From positions 159,469-223,468 of the forward strand of contig JAGPCT010000001.1 in the NCBI GenBank assembly GCA_018057925.1: a stretch of 64,000 nucleotides of DNA. The letters run 5' to 3'. The notes under the pieces were generated by a model. The model searched no databases. It was not told the origin of the DNA and saw only the letters and a list, made by a program, of their open reading frames with translations. How positions within the stretch are numbered: position 1 is the first letter of the stretch; each line of letters starts with the position of its first letter. The translations under genes were made by a program, and so were the position numbers. Positions 25,643 to 33,653 of the stretch are shown one piece after another. The stretch comes from Saprospiraceae bacterium. GTDB lineage: Bacteria; Bacteroidota; Bacteroidia; Chitinophagales; Saprospiraceae.

Positions 25643-26314
25643 TTAAGCTTCAACTTTTAAAGTCCCGCCTGCGCACTTGATAATGCGTCCGGGAAATTGT
25701 TCTAATATTCTGTAATCGTGTGTTGCAAATAAGACTGCCGTACCATTATTGCACAAGTCCTGCATTAATCTAACTATGTCATCAGAGGTATCCGGATCTA
25801 AATTTCCCGTCGGCTCATCCGCTATAATCAATGATGGTGAATTAAGTAATGCTCTGGCTATAACGACACGTTGTTGTTCTCCACCGGACAATTCATGTAT
25901 CTTTTTAAAACCTGCAAAAGGAAGACCTACAGAAGTAAGGACTTCATCGATGCGAGCCTTCATTGCCTTTTTATCTTTCCACGATGTGGCTTTCAGGACA
26001 AACAACAGATTATCTTCTACATTGCGGTCATGTAATAAGTTGAAATCTTGAAAAACCATTCCTATTTTTCGTCTCAAATATGGAATCTGCTTGGTCTTCA
26101 GCATAGCCAAATCGTAACCTACAACTACGCCCTTACCGCGCTGCAAGGGAAGCTCTCCATACGTAGTCTTTAAGAAAGAAGATTTGCCTGCTCCTGTCTT
26201 ACCTATTAAATAACAAAATTCACCCGGGAAAATCTCAACAGAGACATCATTGAGAATCATAAACCTGCCTTGGTATATATCCGCACCCTCAAATACCACC
26301 AATGGTTCAGCCAT
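25643..26314 (-). CDS. ftsE: Cell-division-type ABC ATPase FtsE
   Basis: The 223-aa ATP-binding protein has Walker A GKTGAGKSS (about residues 37-45), the Q loop VFQDFNLL, the signature LSGGEQQR, Walker B LIIADEPTGNLD, and the switch His in FATHDYRIL. FtsE works with the permease FtsX to couple septal peptidoglycan hydrolysis to constriction. FtsX is not next to it in the window, so its partner is elsewhere or the assignment to another ABC subfamily (LolD-like) is possible. It overlaps nothing. The kinase-like WG gene follows after 17 bp, and a perfect promoter box is upstream. Confidence 0.8.
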   Translation of the reverse strand: MAEPLVVFEGADIYQGRFMILNDVSVEIFPGEFCYLIGKTGAGKSSFLKTTYGELPLQRGKGVVVGYDLAMLKTKQIPYLRRKIGMVFQDFNLLHDRNVEDNLLFVLKATSWKDKKAMKARIDEVLTSVGLPFAGFKKIHELSGGEQQRVVIARALLNSPSLIIADEPTGNLDPDTSDDIVRLMQDLCNNGTAVLFATHDYRILEQFPGRIIKCAGGTLKVEA

Positions 26315-26351
26315 AACTATTCCTATTACTTAGTTCTTCATTAATAAAGCT

Positions 26352-26359
26352 CAAAAGTA
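26352..26359 (-). promoter_or_regulatory. -7 box of the ftsE/kinase-like operon
   Basis: On the minus strand TACTTTTG (TAnnTTTG) lies 38 nt before the ftsE ATG. Confidence 0.6.
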
Positions 26360-26441
26360 AGGAATACTTTTAGAAAGTAATAGCTTTTAATTAATTATTT
26401 TTATATATGTTAAACCATTGTTCATAATGATTTAAATATTA

Positions 26442-26675
26442 CTAAAATTTACGACTTAAAGTGTCGCTTATTATACTTATCTGATCGGCATCCAAGATCT
26501 TAATGCCTTCATCAGTAATTTTCATGTCTTGCGTCATATCACTTTCAGATATAATATCTATACCTGAAATGGTAATTCCGGCAGACCTCGAATTGTCCAA
26601 ATAACCGAAACGTAAAATTGTCAATCCAATACATCCAATGACAATCAACAAAATGGAAGGTAAATGCTCTTTCAT
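26442..26675 (-). CDS. Small single-pass membrane protein, unknown
   Basis: The 77-aa product matches no family I know. Residues 5-24 (LPSILLIVIGCIGLTILRFG) form one membrane helix. The rest is polar, with alternating hydrophobic and acidic residues (GIDIISESDM, MKITDEGIKIL), and would face outside. A perfect -7 box (26736-26743) lies 61 nt upstream of its ATG. It is 120 bp upstream of ftsE on the same strand, but with its own promoter. Its size equals that of the small protein at 22694, though the sequences differ. Confidence 0.6.
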   Translation of the reverse strand: MKEHLPSILLIVIGCIGLTILRFGYLDNSRSAGITISGIDIISESDMTQDMKITDEGIKILDADQISIISDTLSRKF

Positions 26676-26735
26676 GGTTCTATTTTTAAATTTATATATA
26701 TTACGTTTTTATATAAATTGTAATATATCGGGTTG

Positions 26736-26743
26736 CAAATATA
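26736..26743 (-). promoter_or_regulatory. -7 box of the small membrane protein gene
   Basis: TATATTTG on the minus strand is a perfect TAnnTTTG box 61 nt before the ATG at 26675. Confidence 0.55.
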
Positions 26744-26990
26744 TACATATTATTATTTATTTTAATATATAGAATAAGAAAAATTATTTTTTTAATTATA
26801 ATTCCGAATGATACCGAGATGGAATCGATGTACAACTTGTAAACAATGTTTTTGAAATTGACGATATCATAGATGTGTGTATAACAAATATCCCTAACAC
26901 TTCACTATCTTCCCCCTCTAATACCAATATAATAAATGGAAACGATTCCCTAAGAAATCGTCGAATCTGTGAATTATGTAGCGCCTTGAA

Positions 26991-27130
26991 CAATGATGAA
27001 CATTCGGGACAGCATAATCCCGAAGGGATGACATTTTTATTAACCAAGAAAAAATCTATCTGCTCAAAAAACGGGTACAAATAAATGGAATAATCATTTC
27101 ACCCATTCTGGGCTCCTCTTTATGCTATTG
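26991..27130 (+). repeat. Family D repeat, copy 1
   Basis: This unit reads GATGAACATTCGGGA, CATAATCCCGAAGGGATGAC, CCAAGAAAAAATCTATCTGC and ATTTCACCCATTCTGGG in order. The same order recurs at 60213-60405. It ends exactly where family A copy 3 begins, and ATCCC-GAA-GGGAT is a small palindrome within it. The 195 bases before it (26796-26990) are unique sequence with an open frame that runs into this repeat; I could not support a gene there. Confidence 0.75.
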
Positions 27131-27276
27131 AACCCAAATTCCGCATTAGACAATTGCGGAATCGATTTACGACTCGTAATCAATGGTTTACAGAAACCAT
27201 TGAAACGATTCGTACATCGGGATTTACCCTCATAATCAGCACTATACGGTTTTTCAAAACCTTTACTGCTGAATTA
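27131..27276 (-). repeat. Family A palindromic repeat, inverted full copy
   Basis: On the minus strand this matches the element at 6097. The CAATGGTTT/AAACCATTG hairpin with loop CTGT on that strand, the ATTACGAGTCGTA flank and the CATAATGCTGATTATG left arm (changed to ATAGTGCTGATTATG) are all present. Confidence 0.8.
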
Positions 27277-27364
27277 CATCTAACTATAATACAATAAGTT
27301 GATTATCTGTATTATGGAAATTGATTATTTCCTAACTATTTTGAATGCATCAGGCTAAAAGTTA

Positions 27365-27413
27365 GCTTAATATTTCTTAAAGACAATATTTTTGCCTCTA
27401 ATATGAATTCGGG
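27365..27413 (-). repeat. Family C repeat, degenerate copy
   Basis: On the minus strand it reads TCCCGAATTCATATTAGAGG, then CAAAAATATTGTCTTTAAGAAATATT in two parts, matching the left three quarters of the unit at 60158. The right inverted end is lost. Confidence 0.6.
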
Positions 27414-27853
27414 ATGAATCGAATGTATTACCACGATAATATCTACCTTGATTCAAATAGGCTATCAAAACTGACATGGCTCATTCTACCTGAAAGTCGA
27501 GTTCAGTAACGATTCATCTCAATCAAAAAAGATATGGATATTTTTTAATAAATCTGCGAAAGGGAATTCATGTGTGATGGGGATATCTATTACATTTCTG
27601 ATGATGATACCAACTTGTATATCGTAGCCGGATAGCAAGATGGTGTTTTCATATTTTCGTTATTTTTATGGACCACAATTACGAAATTAAAAGTATCAAA
27701 GTAGCATAAAAGATAATGGTTTGCAATGTTCAAAGAAACAGAAGTATGAAAAATAGGAAAAGAAAAAGGGGCGTTAGCCCTCTGACTCGTCCTAAAAAAA
27801 GTTTACAGGTTAATACTTAAATCCTGATACAAATTTACATTTTAAAATTAATC

Positions 27854-27910
27854 ATGGCAAATACTTTTACGCATTTGTACATTCAATTTGTTTTTAGATT
27901 ACAGGGCTAA
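27854..27910 (+). pseudogene. N-terminal relic of a REP-associated tyrosine transposase (RAYT)
   Basis: The 18 codons MANTFTHLYIQFVFRLQG end in TAA. The pattern MANTxTxxYIQxVF is the usual N-terminus of Y1-type RAYT/TnpA_REP proteins of the IS200-like group in Bacteroidota. The HUH motif and the catalytic Tyr that should follow are absent, so it is a fragment, not a functional gene. It sits between inverted copies of a REP-like sequence. The assignment rests on a short stretch. Confidence 0.55.
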
Positions 27911-28005
27911 CGCCCCTAACTGACCCTACTATACATTTTGTTACGAAGATTGCAGAGCTCTGCTCCTTGCACGCACTTATCTATCAAACTACAATTCACA
28001 AAAAT

Positions 28006-28051
28006 TTATACCAAAAAATGTTGGTCTGATTTATAAACCAATTTGGTATAA
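28006..28051. repeat. Solo terminal module of family B (MITE-like)
   Basis: TTATACCAAA and TTTGGTATAA are a perfect 10-bp inverted pair. The interior ATGTTGGTCTGATTTATAAA matches the right-hand 45 bp of the longer elements at 29099 and 38454. The remaining sequence to the tRNA-Leu gene is AT-rich and featureless. Confidence 0.65.
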
Positions 28052-28286
28052 CATTGGATTATTTCGAATATCCTAACGATATTAGCTTTATATCTCATTA
28101 TTGCACATGATTGAATCAGGCTAAACTCACATCTTACCGACTGTACAAAGGAAATAAATGTAATGATGAAGAAGATAGCAAATAGATACCTTTACTTCTA
28201 CAAAGCAAAATAATTCACGAAATAAATTTTATCTATTATGGGTTAAATTTGAAAAACGCCTACTTTACAATAGCAGTTTAAGTAAG

Positions 28287-28368
28287 TGCGGGTGGAGGGA
28301 CTCGAACCCCCATGCCTCGCGGCGCCAGATCCTAAGTCTGGTACGTCTACCAATTTCGCCACACCCGC
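28287..28368 (-). tRNA. tRNA-Leu (TAG)
   Basis: The minus strand starts GCGGGTG and ends CACCCGC plus discriminator A. It has a long variable arm (TGGCGCCGCGAGGCA region) and anticodon stem-loop CCAGA-CTTAGGA-TCTGG, giving TAG. The T arm is GGGGG-TTCGAGT-CCCTC. The length is 82 nt, and CCA is not encoded. A full -33/-7 promoter lies immediately upstream. Confidence 0.95.
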
Positions 28369-28379
28369 TAAATGAGATG

Positions 28380-28409
28380 CAAATGTAAAACCATTCTTGA
28401 AATAAACAA
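28380..28409 (-). promoter_or_regulatory. Consensus promoter of tRNA-Leu (TAG)
   Basis: On the minus strand TTG (28409-28407), a 19-nt spacer and TACATTTG (28387-28380) match the Bacteroidota consensus TTG-N19-TAnnTTTG. The next 270 bases to the DUF1573 gene show no gene. Confidence 0.8.
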
Positions 28410-28642
28410 GCAAATTTGAAAATTATTGTAATTATTTTTTTCTAATAATCCTTTGCGTCCATTCTAATATTGCACAAAACAAATATCCAAATCCCTTATA
28501 TGCTAAGCAATGCAGTATAAAAATCTGTGTATATCCAAAATTTCACCACGAATTATTATTAAACCAGCTGCAATAATCTGAATTCTTTCATCTAATCAAA
28601 TAAATCGTTCGTTTTGAATTCATTGATTGATTCCATACAAGC

Positions 28643-29074
28643 CTACTGCTTAACGTGTCCCTTCATCGTAAAACGCATCGTGGAATCCTGTCCAATAAAA
28701 TCTATATAAACGTCTTTCTCGAATAATCCCGGGATACGGGCATTGTATGTGACTTGCATCTGGGCTGTATCTCCTGATGGGATGACTTTTTTCTGCAATC
28801 CAATGGTCATACAATCACACGTTGTAGGTGTTCCAGTTATTTGAATTGAATCAGGTTTATTATTATGAATAACAACAGTTACCGTCTTTGGAATATCACG
28901 TGGAATAGCTCCCACATCTTGAATATTATAATCTAAATATACACCATTCGGGTTTTCATTTGGAGCAGCTTTACCCATAGATGTTGCAGTATTTGCAACT
29001 TTAGGATCTGTTTTACACGCTACAATGAAACCCATCAAGGCAATAATTATTATCAAATTCAGCGAAAATCTCAT
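28643..29074 (-). CDS. DUF1573 lipoprotein
   Basis: The ATG at 29074 gives 143 aa with a lipoprotein signal (MRFSLNLIIIIALMGFIVACK, quoted in part: lipobox LMGFIVAC). The frame stays open upstream, but that part lies in a repeat and before the promoter box, so it is not translated. The body (about 40-143) is an Ig-like DUF1573 domain. NIQDVGAIPRDIPKTVTVVI, TPTTCDCMTIGL with the common double-Cys motif, GDTAQMQVTYNA and GLFEKDVYIDF are visible. DUF1573 proteins are common Bacteroidota envelope proteins of unknown role. A family B element ends at its promoter. Confidence 0.88.
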   Translation of the reverse strand: MRFSLNLIIIIALMGFIVACKTDPKVANTATSMGKAAPNENPNGVYLDYNIQDVGAIPRDIPKTVTVVIHNNKPDSIQITGTPTTCDCMTIGLQKKVIPSGDTAQMQVTYNARIPGLFEKDVYIDFIGQDSTMRFTMKGHVKQ

Positions 29075-29089
29075 CTCAATATTTTTTTG

Positions 29090-29097
29090 CAAAGATA
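29090..29097 (-). promoter_or_regulatory. -7 box of DUF1573 gene, abutting a family B repeat
   Basis: TATCTTTG on the minus strand is a perfect TAnnTTTG box 15 nt before the ATG. The end of the family B element is 2 bp further upstream, so the -33 region lies inside the repeat. Confidence 0.65.
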
Positions 29098-29098
29098 A

Positions 29099-29247
29099 TA
29101 ATACCGATTGGATATTCGTAATAGTCCAATTACATTGGCCTAAACAACTATCATCCCGAAGCGTCGGGAGCATTTTGATTTTAGGAAATCCCGTTTTTCG
29201 GGAATACCAAAAATGTTGGACTAATTTATACATCAATTTGGTATAAT
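29099..29247. repeat. Family B element (MITE-like), copy 1
   Basis: The roughly 148-bp element starts TAATACCGATTGGATATTCG and ends CAATTTGGTATAAT. About 33 bases at each end are imperfect inverted repeats ending in TCCAA/TTGGA. A second hairpin, AAATCCCGTTTTTCGGGAATA, is inside. Copy 2 is at 38454-38592. It lacks an ORF. The following 220 bases to the acetoacetyl-CoA synthetase gene are AT-rich without features. Confidence 0.8.
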
Positions 29248-29469
29248 ATACCAGTATTTGATTTTTAAATTCCTATTTGGTAAAATTTTAGTTTGATTTT
29301 CCATTATTGGTATTTCAATTCATTACATTCAGAAAACTCGGTTATTTAGGATATTATAAAAACAAACTCCTTTATATTTAATCCTAACATAATCATCTGA
29401 ATATCTATTTTTTAACATTATTTACTTAAACTAAAATTATAAATAAAAACTTGTCAAAAGTAGATTATT

Positions 29470-31434
29470 TTAAGAATCTTTCAATTGTTTAGCCAAAGCA
29501 TAAAAATATTCAAGGCTTTCCGGATTTCGAATTGTATCAGGATTGAAACATTTTTCAGGAGGAATACCTGAAAGGAGTCGTTTTATTGGATTCTCCATCT
29601 TTTTTCCGCTTAAAGTATAGGGAATACCGGTCACTTGAATAATTTCATCAGGAACATGGCGAGGACTATAATCAGTGCGCAATTGCTTATTGATTCTTTT
29701 TTTGATGTCGTCATTTAGTAAAACACCTTCTTGTAAAATAACAAATAGTGGCATCCAATGATCGCCATTTCCTTTTTCTATATGCACAATTAGGCTGTCG
29801 AGAACTTCTGGAATATGATCTACGCCTCGATAGATTTCACTCGTTCCGATCCGTATTCCTTGCCTATTCAATGTTGCATCAGATCGTCCATAAATAATGA
29901 TACCATTTCTTGGGGTAATTTTTATCCAATCACCATGACGCCAAAGGTGCGGATACATTCCAAAGTAACTATCCTGATAGCGTTCTTTTCCTTCATCATT
30001 CCAAAAATAAATAGGCATACAAGGCATTGCCTGCGTTATTACCATTTCGCCTTCTTGATCATATACTTTATTTCCGGCTTCATCCAAGCAATATAATGAG
30101 CATCCCAATGCACGACTTTGAATTTCGCCCTCATACACAGGCAAGGTCGGATTCCCACCGACAAAGGCAGTACATACATCTGTTCCTCCACTCATTGAGC
30201 ACAACCAGACATCTTGCTTTATTGATTCATATACATAGTCAAATCCCTCAGATGGCAAGGGCGATCCGGTTGAACCAATAGACTTAAGTAGTGACAAATC
30301 ATGCTTTTTTCCAAGTTCAAGTCCGGCCTTCTTATTGGCCATGATATATGGGGCACTCGTTCCGAAATGATTTATCTTAAATTTCTCTGCCAACTTCCAC
30401 AAAAAATCAACTTCAGGATAACCGGGACTTCCATCATATAATAATACTTTGGCATCCATCAACCATGCACCATGAAGGTAATTCCACATCATCCAGCCTG
30501 TTGTTGAATACCAGAAAAACATCTCACCCGGCTTTACATTATTGTGAAAGGCATGATACTTTTGCAATTCTAATAAAACTCCACCATGGCAATGAGTAAT
30601 AGCCTTTGGAATTCCCGTAGTTCCGGAACTATATAAAATCCACAATGGAGTTGAAAAGGAAACCCTGTTATATTTCAACTTCTTATGAACAGAAGTGTCA
30701 AAGTCAGAAATCCAAGTTTGAAGTATTTCAGATTCGCCCCTTTCCATGCTCAAATTCAGCACAAACTCAACTGAATCAAGACCTTCGACCAACTTAACAG
30801 TTTTATCCTTTAAAGTAAAGCTTTTTCCGCCATACGAATATTGGTCAACACAAAGCAAAACCTTAGGTTTGACCTGACCAAAACGATCCAAAATGCTTTC
30901 TACACCAAATTCTGGTGAACAACATGACCAAATAAAGCCACTTGCGCTAACAGCCAAAAAGGCCGCTGTGGTATAACAATTATTGGGTAAAACACCACAT
31001 ACCCGATCACCTTCCACCAATCCCCATTCATATAATTGCTGTTGTATAGTGGCGGCTATTGACAACAACTCACCCCACGAATAACTACGGCTTCCACCGC
31101 TTTCATCCGTTTCTACTAAGGCAATCTTATCCTCTTTACTATATCGGGTTAAGTTTTCTGCCAAATTTAGTCGAATGTTATCAAACCATGTTATATCCGG
31201 CATGACATCACCGGTATATGCAGGCTCTAAGTCTCCTTCATATACCAACTCGAAGTATTTGAACAAACTGGGCCAAAACAAATCAGAATGTTCATTTGAC
31301 CATATCCACAGATCATCATAGCTATTTAGTTCTATGTTGTATTCCTTACAGATATAATGCTGATAACGATACAAATTACTTTCTTTGACATCTTCCGGTC
31401 TCGGTTGCCAAAGAAGCCTTGGAGAATCCATCAT
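29470..31434 (-). CDS. aacS: Acetoacetyl-CoA synthetase (acetoacetate-CoA ligase)
   Basis: The 654-aa adenylate-forming enzyme activates acetoacetate with ATP and CoA. The N-terminal extension LLWQPRPEDVKESNLYRYQ is the acetoacetate ligase signature that separates it from acetyl-CoA synthetase. The AMP-binding motif YSSGTTGIPKAITHCHGG (about residues 271-288), STTGWMMWNYLHGAWL, GGTDVCTAF and the C-terminal hinge GRSDATLNRQGIRIGTSEIY follow. The length is typical. The first two codons are both Met; either may initiate. It is monocistronic here and may serve ketone or poly-hydroxybutyrate-linked metabolism; no partner gene is adjacent. Confidence 0.95.
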   Translation of the reverse strand: MMDSPRLLWQPRPEDVKESNLYRYQHYICKEYNIELNSYDDLWIWSNEHSDLFWPSLFKYFELVYEGDLEPAYTGDVMPDITWFDNIRLNLAENLTRYSKEDKIALVETDESGGSRSYSWGELLSIAATIQQQLYEWGLVEGDRVCGVLPNNCYTTAAFLAVSASGFIWSCCSPEFGVESILDRFGQVKPKVLLCVDQYSYGGKSFTLKDKTVKLVEGLDSVEFVLNLSMERGESEILQTWISDFDTSVHKKLKYNRVSFSTPLWILYSSGTTGIPKAITHCHGGVLLELQKYHAFHNNVKPGEMFFWYSTTGWMMWNYLHGAWLMDAKVLLYDGSPGYPEVDFLWKLAEKFKINHFGTSAPYIMANKKAGLELGKKHDLSLLKSIGSTGSPLPSEGFDYVYESIKQDVWLCSMSGGTDVCTAFVGGNPTLPVYEGEIQSRALGCSLYCLDEAGNKVYDQEGEMVITQAMPCMPIYFWNDEGKERYQDSYFGMYPHLWRHGDWIKITPRNGIIIYGRSDATLNRQGIRIGTSEIYRGVDHIPEVLDSLIVHIEKGNGDHWMPLFVILQEGVLLNDDIKKRINKQLRTDYSPRHVPDEIIQVTGIPYTLSGKKMENPIKRLLSGIPPEKCFNPDTIRNPESLEYFYALAKQLKDS

Positions 31435-31681
31435 TCTTTTATTTTAACAATATAAAATACAAGATAAGAAATCTGTTCGAAATTTTATAATTGCAACGAC
31501 TGATTCGAAAATAATAAAAATCTCATACAGTTAATAATGGTAATGGAAGAAGCACTTTTTCGAATATATTCAGCATTAAATATTCCCTTTTAATTGAATG
31601 TGTATTACTTTAATATCATATTTATAAATACCTAACATTCAGTATATAATAATATTATTCTAATTATATTAATTCATTACA

Positions 31682-33619
31682 TTACCTTGGGTAGGTTAAT
31701 TGATTGCGAATCAAGCGATTATTATATTGTTGGATAAAGGCCTTTACATTTGTTTCCATTTTCTTGACTTGCTCCGGAAATGTTGCCACCAAATTATTTT
31801 GAAACAATCTATCTTTTTTATAATTAAACAAACCTTTAGCATTTTTACCATCAAAGAAGAGCAAATAATCATCCTCAATCCATCGGTATCCGCCACCATA
31901 ACTCACTGCGAAATTAAGTGAATTGTTGTCCAATACATTTTTTCCATAAGCTACAAAGGGCTTGGGATAGTGCATCATGCGCAATAAAGTAGGCATAACA
32001 TCAATTTGTTGAATAATTTTGTTAGATATACCTTTCAACGATTCATTTCCGGGTTGATATATGATTAATGGTATTGCGACCTCCCCCCATGCATTTTTAT
32101 ATTCCTGATGAAATGTTTCTGTAGCATGATCCGCACTTATTACAAAAATGGTATTTTTAAACCAATCCTGTTTGGAAGCTGTTTCAAAAAACTTCCGCAA
32201 TGCCATATCTGTATAACCAATGCACTCTAAAACAGGGATTGGACCTTTGGGAAAGGTGTTTTTATACTTATCCGGCACTATAAATGGATGGTGTGATGAT
32301 ACTGAAAAAATAGCACTGCAAAAGGGTTGTTTAAAGGTACTCAATGTTTTCGCATAATATTGAAAGAAAGGTTCATCCCAAATCCCCCATATTCCATCAT
32401 AGTCTCTATCATTGTTATACTCATTTTTCCCATAATAGTTGTTTATACCCAAAAGCTTTGTTAACGCCATAAACCCCATCGATCCATTGGGGGCACCATG
32501 AAAGAAGCTTACACCGTAGCCTTCCTTTTGCAACAAATAGGGTAAACTATGGATGCTATCGACAACATAAGGAGTAAGAACGAAGGGCTCCTGACCATTT
32601 GGAATACTTGCAAGCAAGGAGGGAATTGCGTCAATAGACTTTCTTCCACTGGCAAATGAATTTTCAAATACTAAGCTATGCTGCATCAATGAGTCAAAAA
32701 ATGGCGTATAATCACGATAAGTCCCTCCATCCAAATCTTTATTATAGCTTCCTACAGCCTCTTTTCCCCAACTTTCAAGGATAATGATTACAACATTTTT
32801 TTTATCAAACTTTTGCCCATCTATCACCTCTTTATGATGCAAAGGAGAATATATTCTTTCCACCTCTTCATCCGAATAAAATTGTATCAACTCCAACTCT
32901 ACATTATTCCATGTTCTCACAATAGAAAATGGAGTATTTAACACAAGACTGATGTGCTCCGGCTTCTGCACATATTCACCTGCATTGGACAAGGTAATGG
33001 GACGAGTACTATGCTTAAATCCTCCTCTAATCCCACCTACAGCCAGCGTTGCACTTAGTACCAAAGCAGCTAAAGTTGTCGGATAAAACCACCACTTTTT
33101 CTTAACTATCGACTTAACACTTACCTGGCGGTACAACCACCACATAAAAAATATCAAAATAAAATAAATTACTATAACATGCCAATAATCTAACACAAAA
33201 TCCTTGCCCAGTCCGGCTTTATTCGTTTCATGGCTAAATTCTTCAAAGACTGTTCTGGTCGTACGTTTCAAAGTAAAACGATAATAGATAAAGTCGATAC
33301 AATTGGTGAGAATTGCAATAGAATTGGTTACAAAAAAAACAGTTTTTAATATCTTTTGATACCAACTCTTATCGATAAAAGGAAGGGGCAAAAGAGAAAG
33401 CAAAATAAAAAGAATGTTGAAGTAAAACATGGCAGCCAAGTCAAACACCAAACCACCTTTGGCAATGGATACAGCATCCGCAATATGTATTCCCGAGAAT
33501 AAGTCTCTATTGTACAGGTAAAATAGAAGACGACACAACATAAATAAAACCATTACAATGCCAATCCTGTATAGTAAGACAATGTATATTGATTGATTGA
33601 AACGAGACTTTCCTTTCAT
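31682..33619 (-). CDS. LTA synthase-like sulfatase/phosphoglycerol transferase, membrane
   Basis: The 645-aa protein has five N-terminal membrane helices (about 1-200, such as LYRIGIVMVLFMLCRLLFYL). An extracytoplasmic alkaline-phosphatase-superfamily domain follows. NVVIIILESWGKEAVGSYN gives the first metal-binding Glu, SFASGRKSIDAIPSLLAS holds the presumed nucleophile, and FVISADHATETFH supplies the Asp-His metal site. This is the LtaS/MdoB arrangement; relatives transfer phosphoglycerol or phosphoethanolamine to surface glycans or lipids. The nucleophile region reads K-S where a Thr is common in LtaS, so the substrate may differ. It is last in the rsfS-ftsH-ogt-pyrD series, 34 bp after pyrD. 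Confidence 0.85.
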   Translation of the reverse strand: MKGKSRFNQSIYIVLLYRIGIVMVLFMLCRLLFYLYNRDLFSGIHIADAVSIAKGGLVFDLAAMFYFNILFILLSLLPLPFIDKSWYQKILKTVFFVTNSIAILTNCIDFIYYRFTLKRTTRTVFEEFSHETNKAGLGKDFVLDYWHVIVIYFILIFFMWWLYRQVSVKSIVKKKWWFYPTTLAALVLSATLAVGGIRGGFKHSTRPITLSNAGEYVQKPEHISLVLNTPFSIVRTWNNVELELIQFYSDEEVERIYSPLHHKEVIDGQKFDKKNVVIIILESWGKEAVGSYNKDLDGGTYRDYTPFFDSLMQHSLVFENSFASGRKSIDAIPSLLASIPNGQEPFVLTPYVVDSIHSLPYLLQKEGYGVSFFHGAPNGSMGFMALTKLLGINNYYGKNEYNNDRDYDGIWGIWDEPFFQYYAKTLSTFKQPFCSAIFSVSSHHPFIVPDKYKNTFPKGPIPVLECIGYTDMALRKFFETASKQDWFKNTIFVISADHATETFHQEYKNAWGEVAIPLIIYQPGNESLKGISNKIIQQIDVMPTLLRMMHYPKPFVAYGKNVLDNNSLNFAVSYGGGYRWIEDDYLLFFDGKNAKGLFNYKKDRLFQNNLVATFPEQVKKMETNVKAFIQQYNNRLIRNQLTYPR

Positions 33620-33653
33620 CGAATTAATATCTGAAGACTTGATACAACTTCCA

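Larger units (their letters stand above)
27229..27917. mobile_element. Decayed RAYT-associated segment, copy 1
   Basis: This segment shares ordered similarity with 63354-63875. It holds the end of a family A unit, a family C unit, the block GAAAGGGAATTCATGTGTGA, a GTAGCCGGATAG block and a CAATGTTCAAAGAAACAGAA block. The REP-like sequence AGGGGCGTTAGCCCT (27767-27781) follows, then a RAYT N-terminal relic. Its exact reverse complement AGGGCTAACGCCCCT is at 27903-27917, so the relic is bracketed by inverted REP-like sequences. Copy 1 has about 130 bp (27413-27547) missing from copy 2. Further right a separate palindrome, GCAGAGCTCTGC, is at 27950. Confidence 0.6.

Noticed and set aside
26796..27083. 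Open frames on both strands in unique DNA running into family D
   Set aside because: No ATG-led gene, no recognisable domain, and the C-terminal third is repeat sequence. A gene remnant is possible but not supportable.
27767..27917. Functional transposase
   Set aside because: Only the first 18 codons of a RAYT-like protein remain; HUH and Tyr motifs are absent.
29074..29236. N-terminal extension of the DUF1573 protein
   Set aside because: The added residues come from a family B repeat and lie upstream of the promoter box; the real start has a lipoprotein signal.
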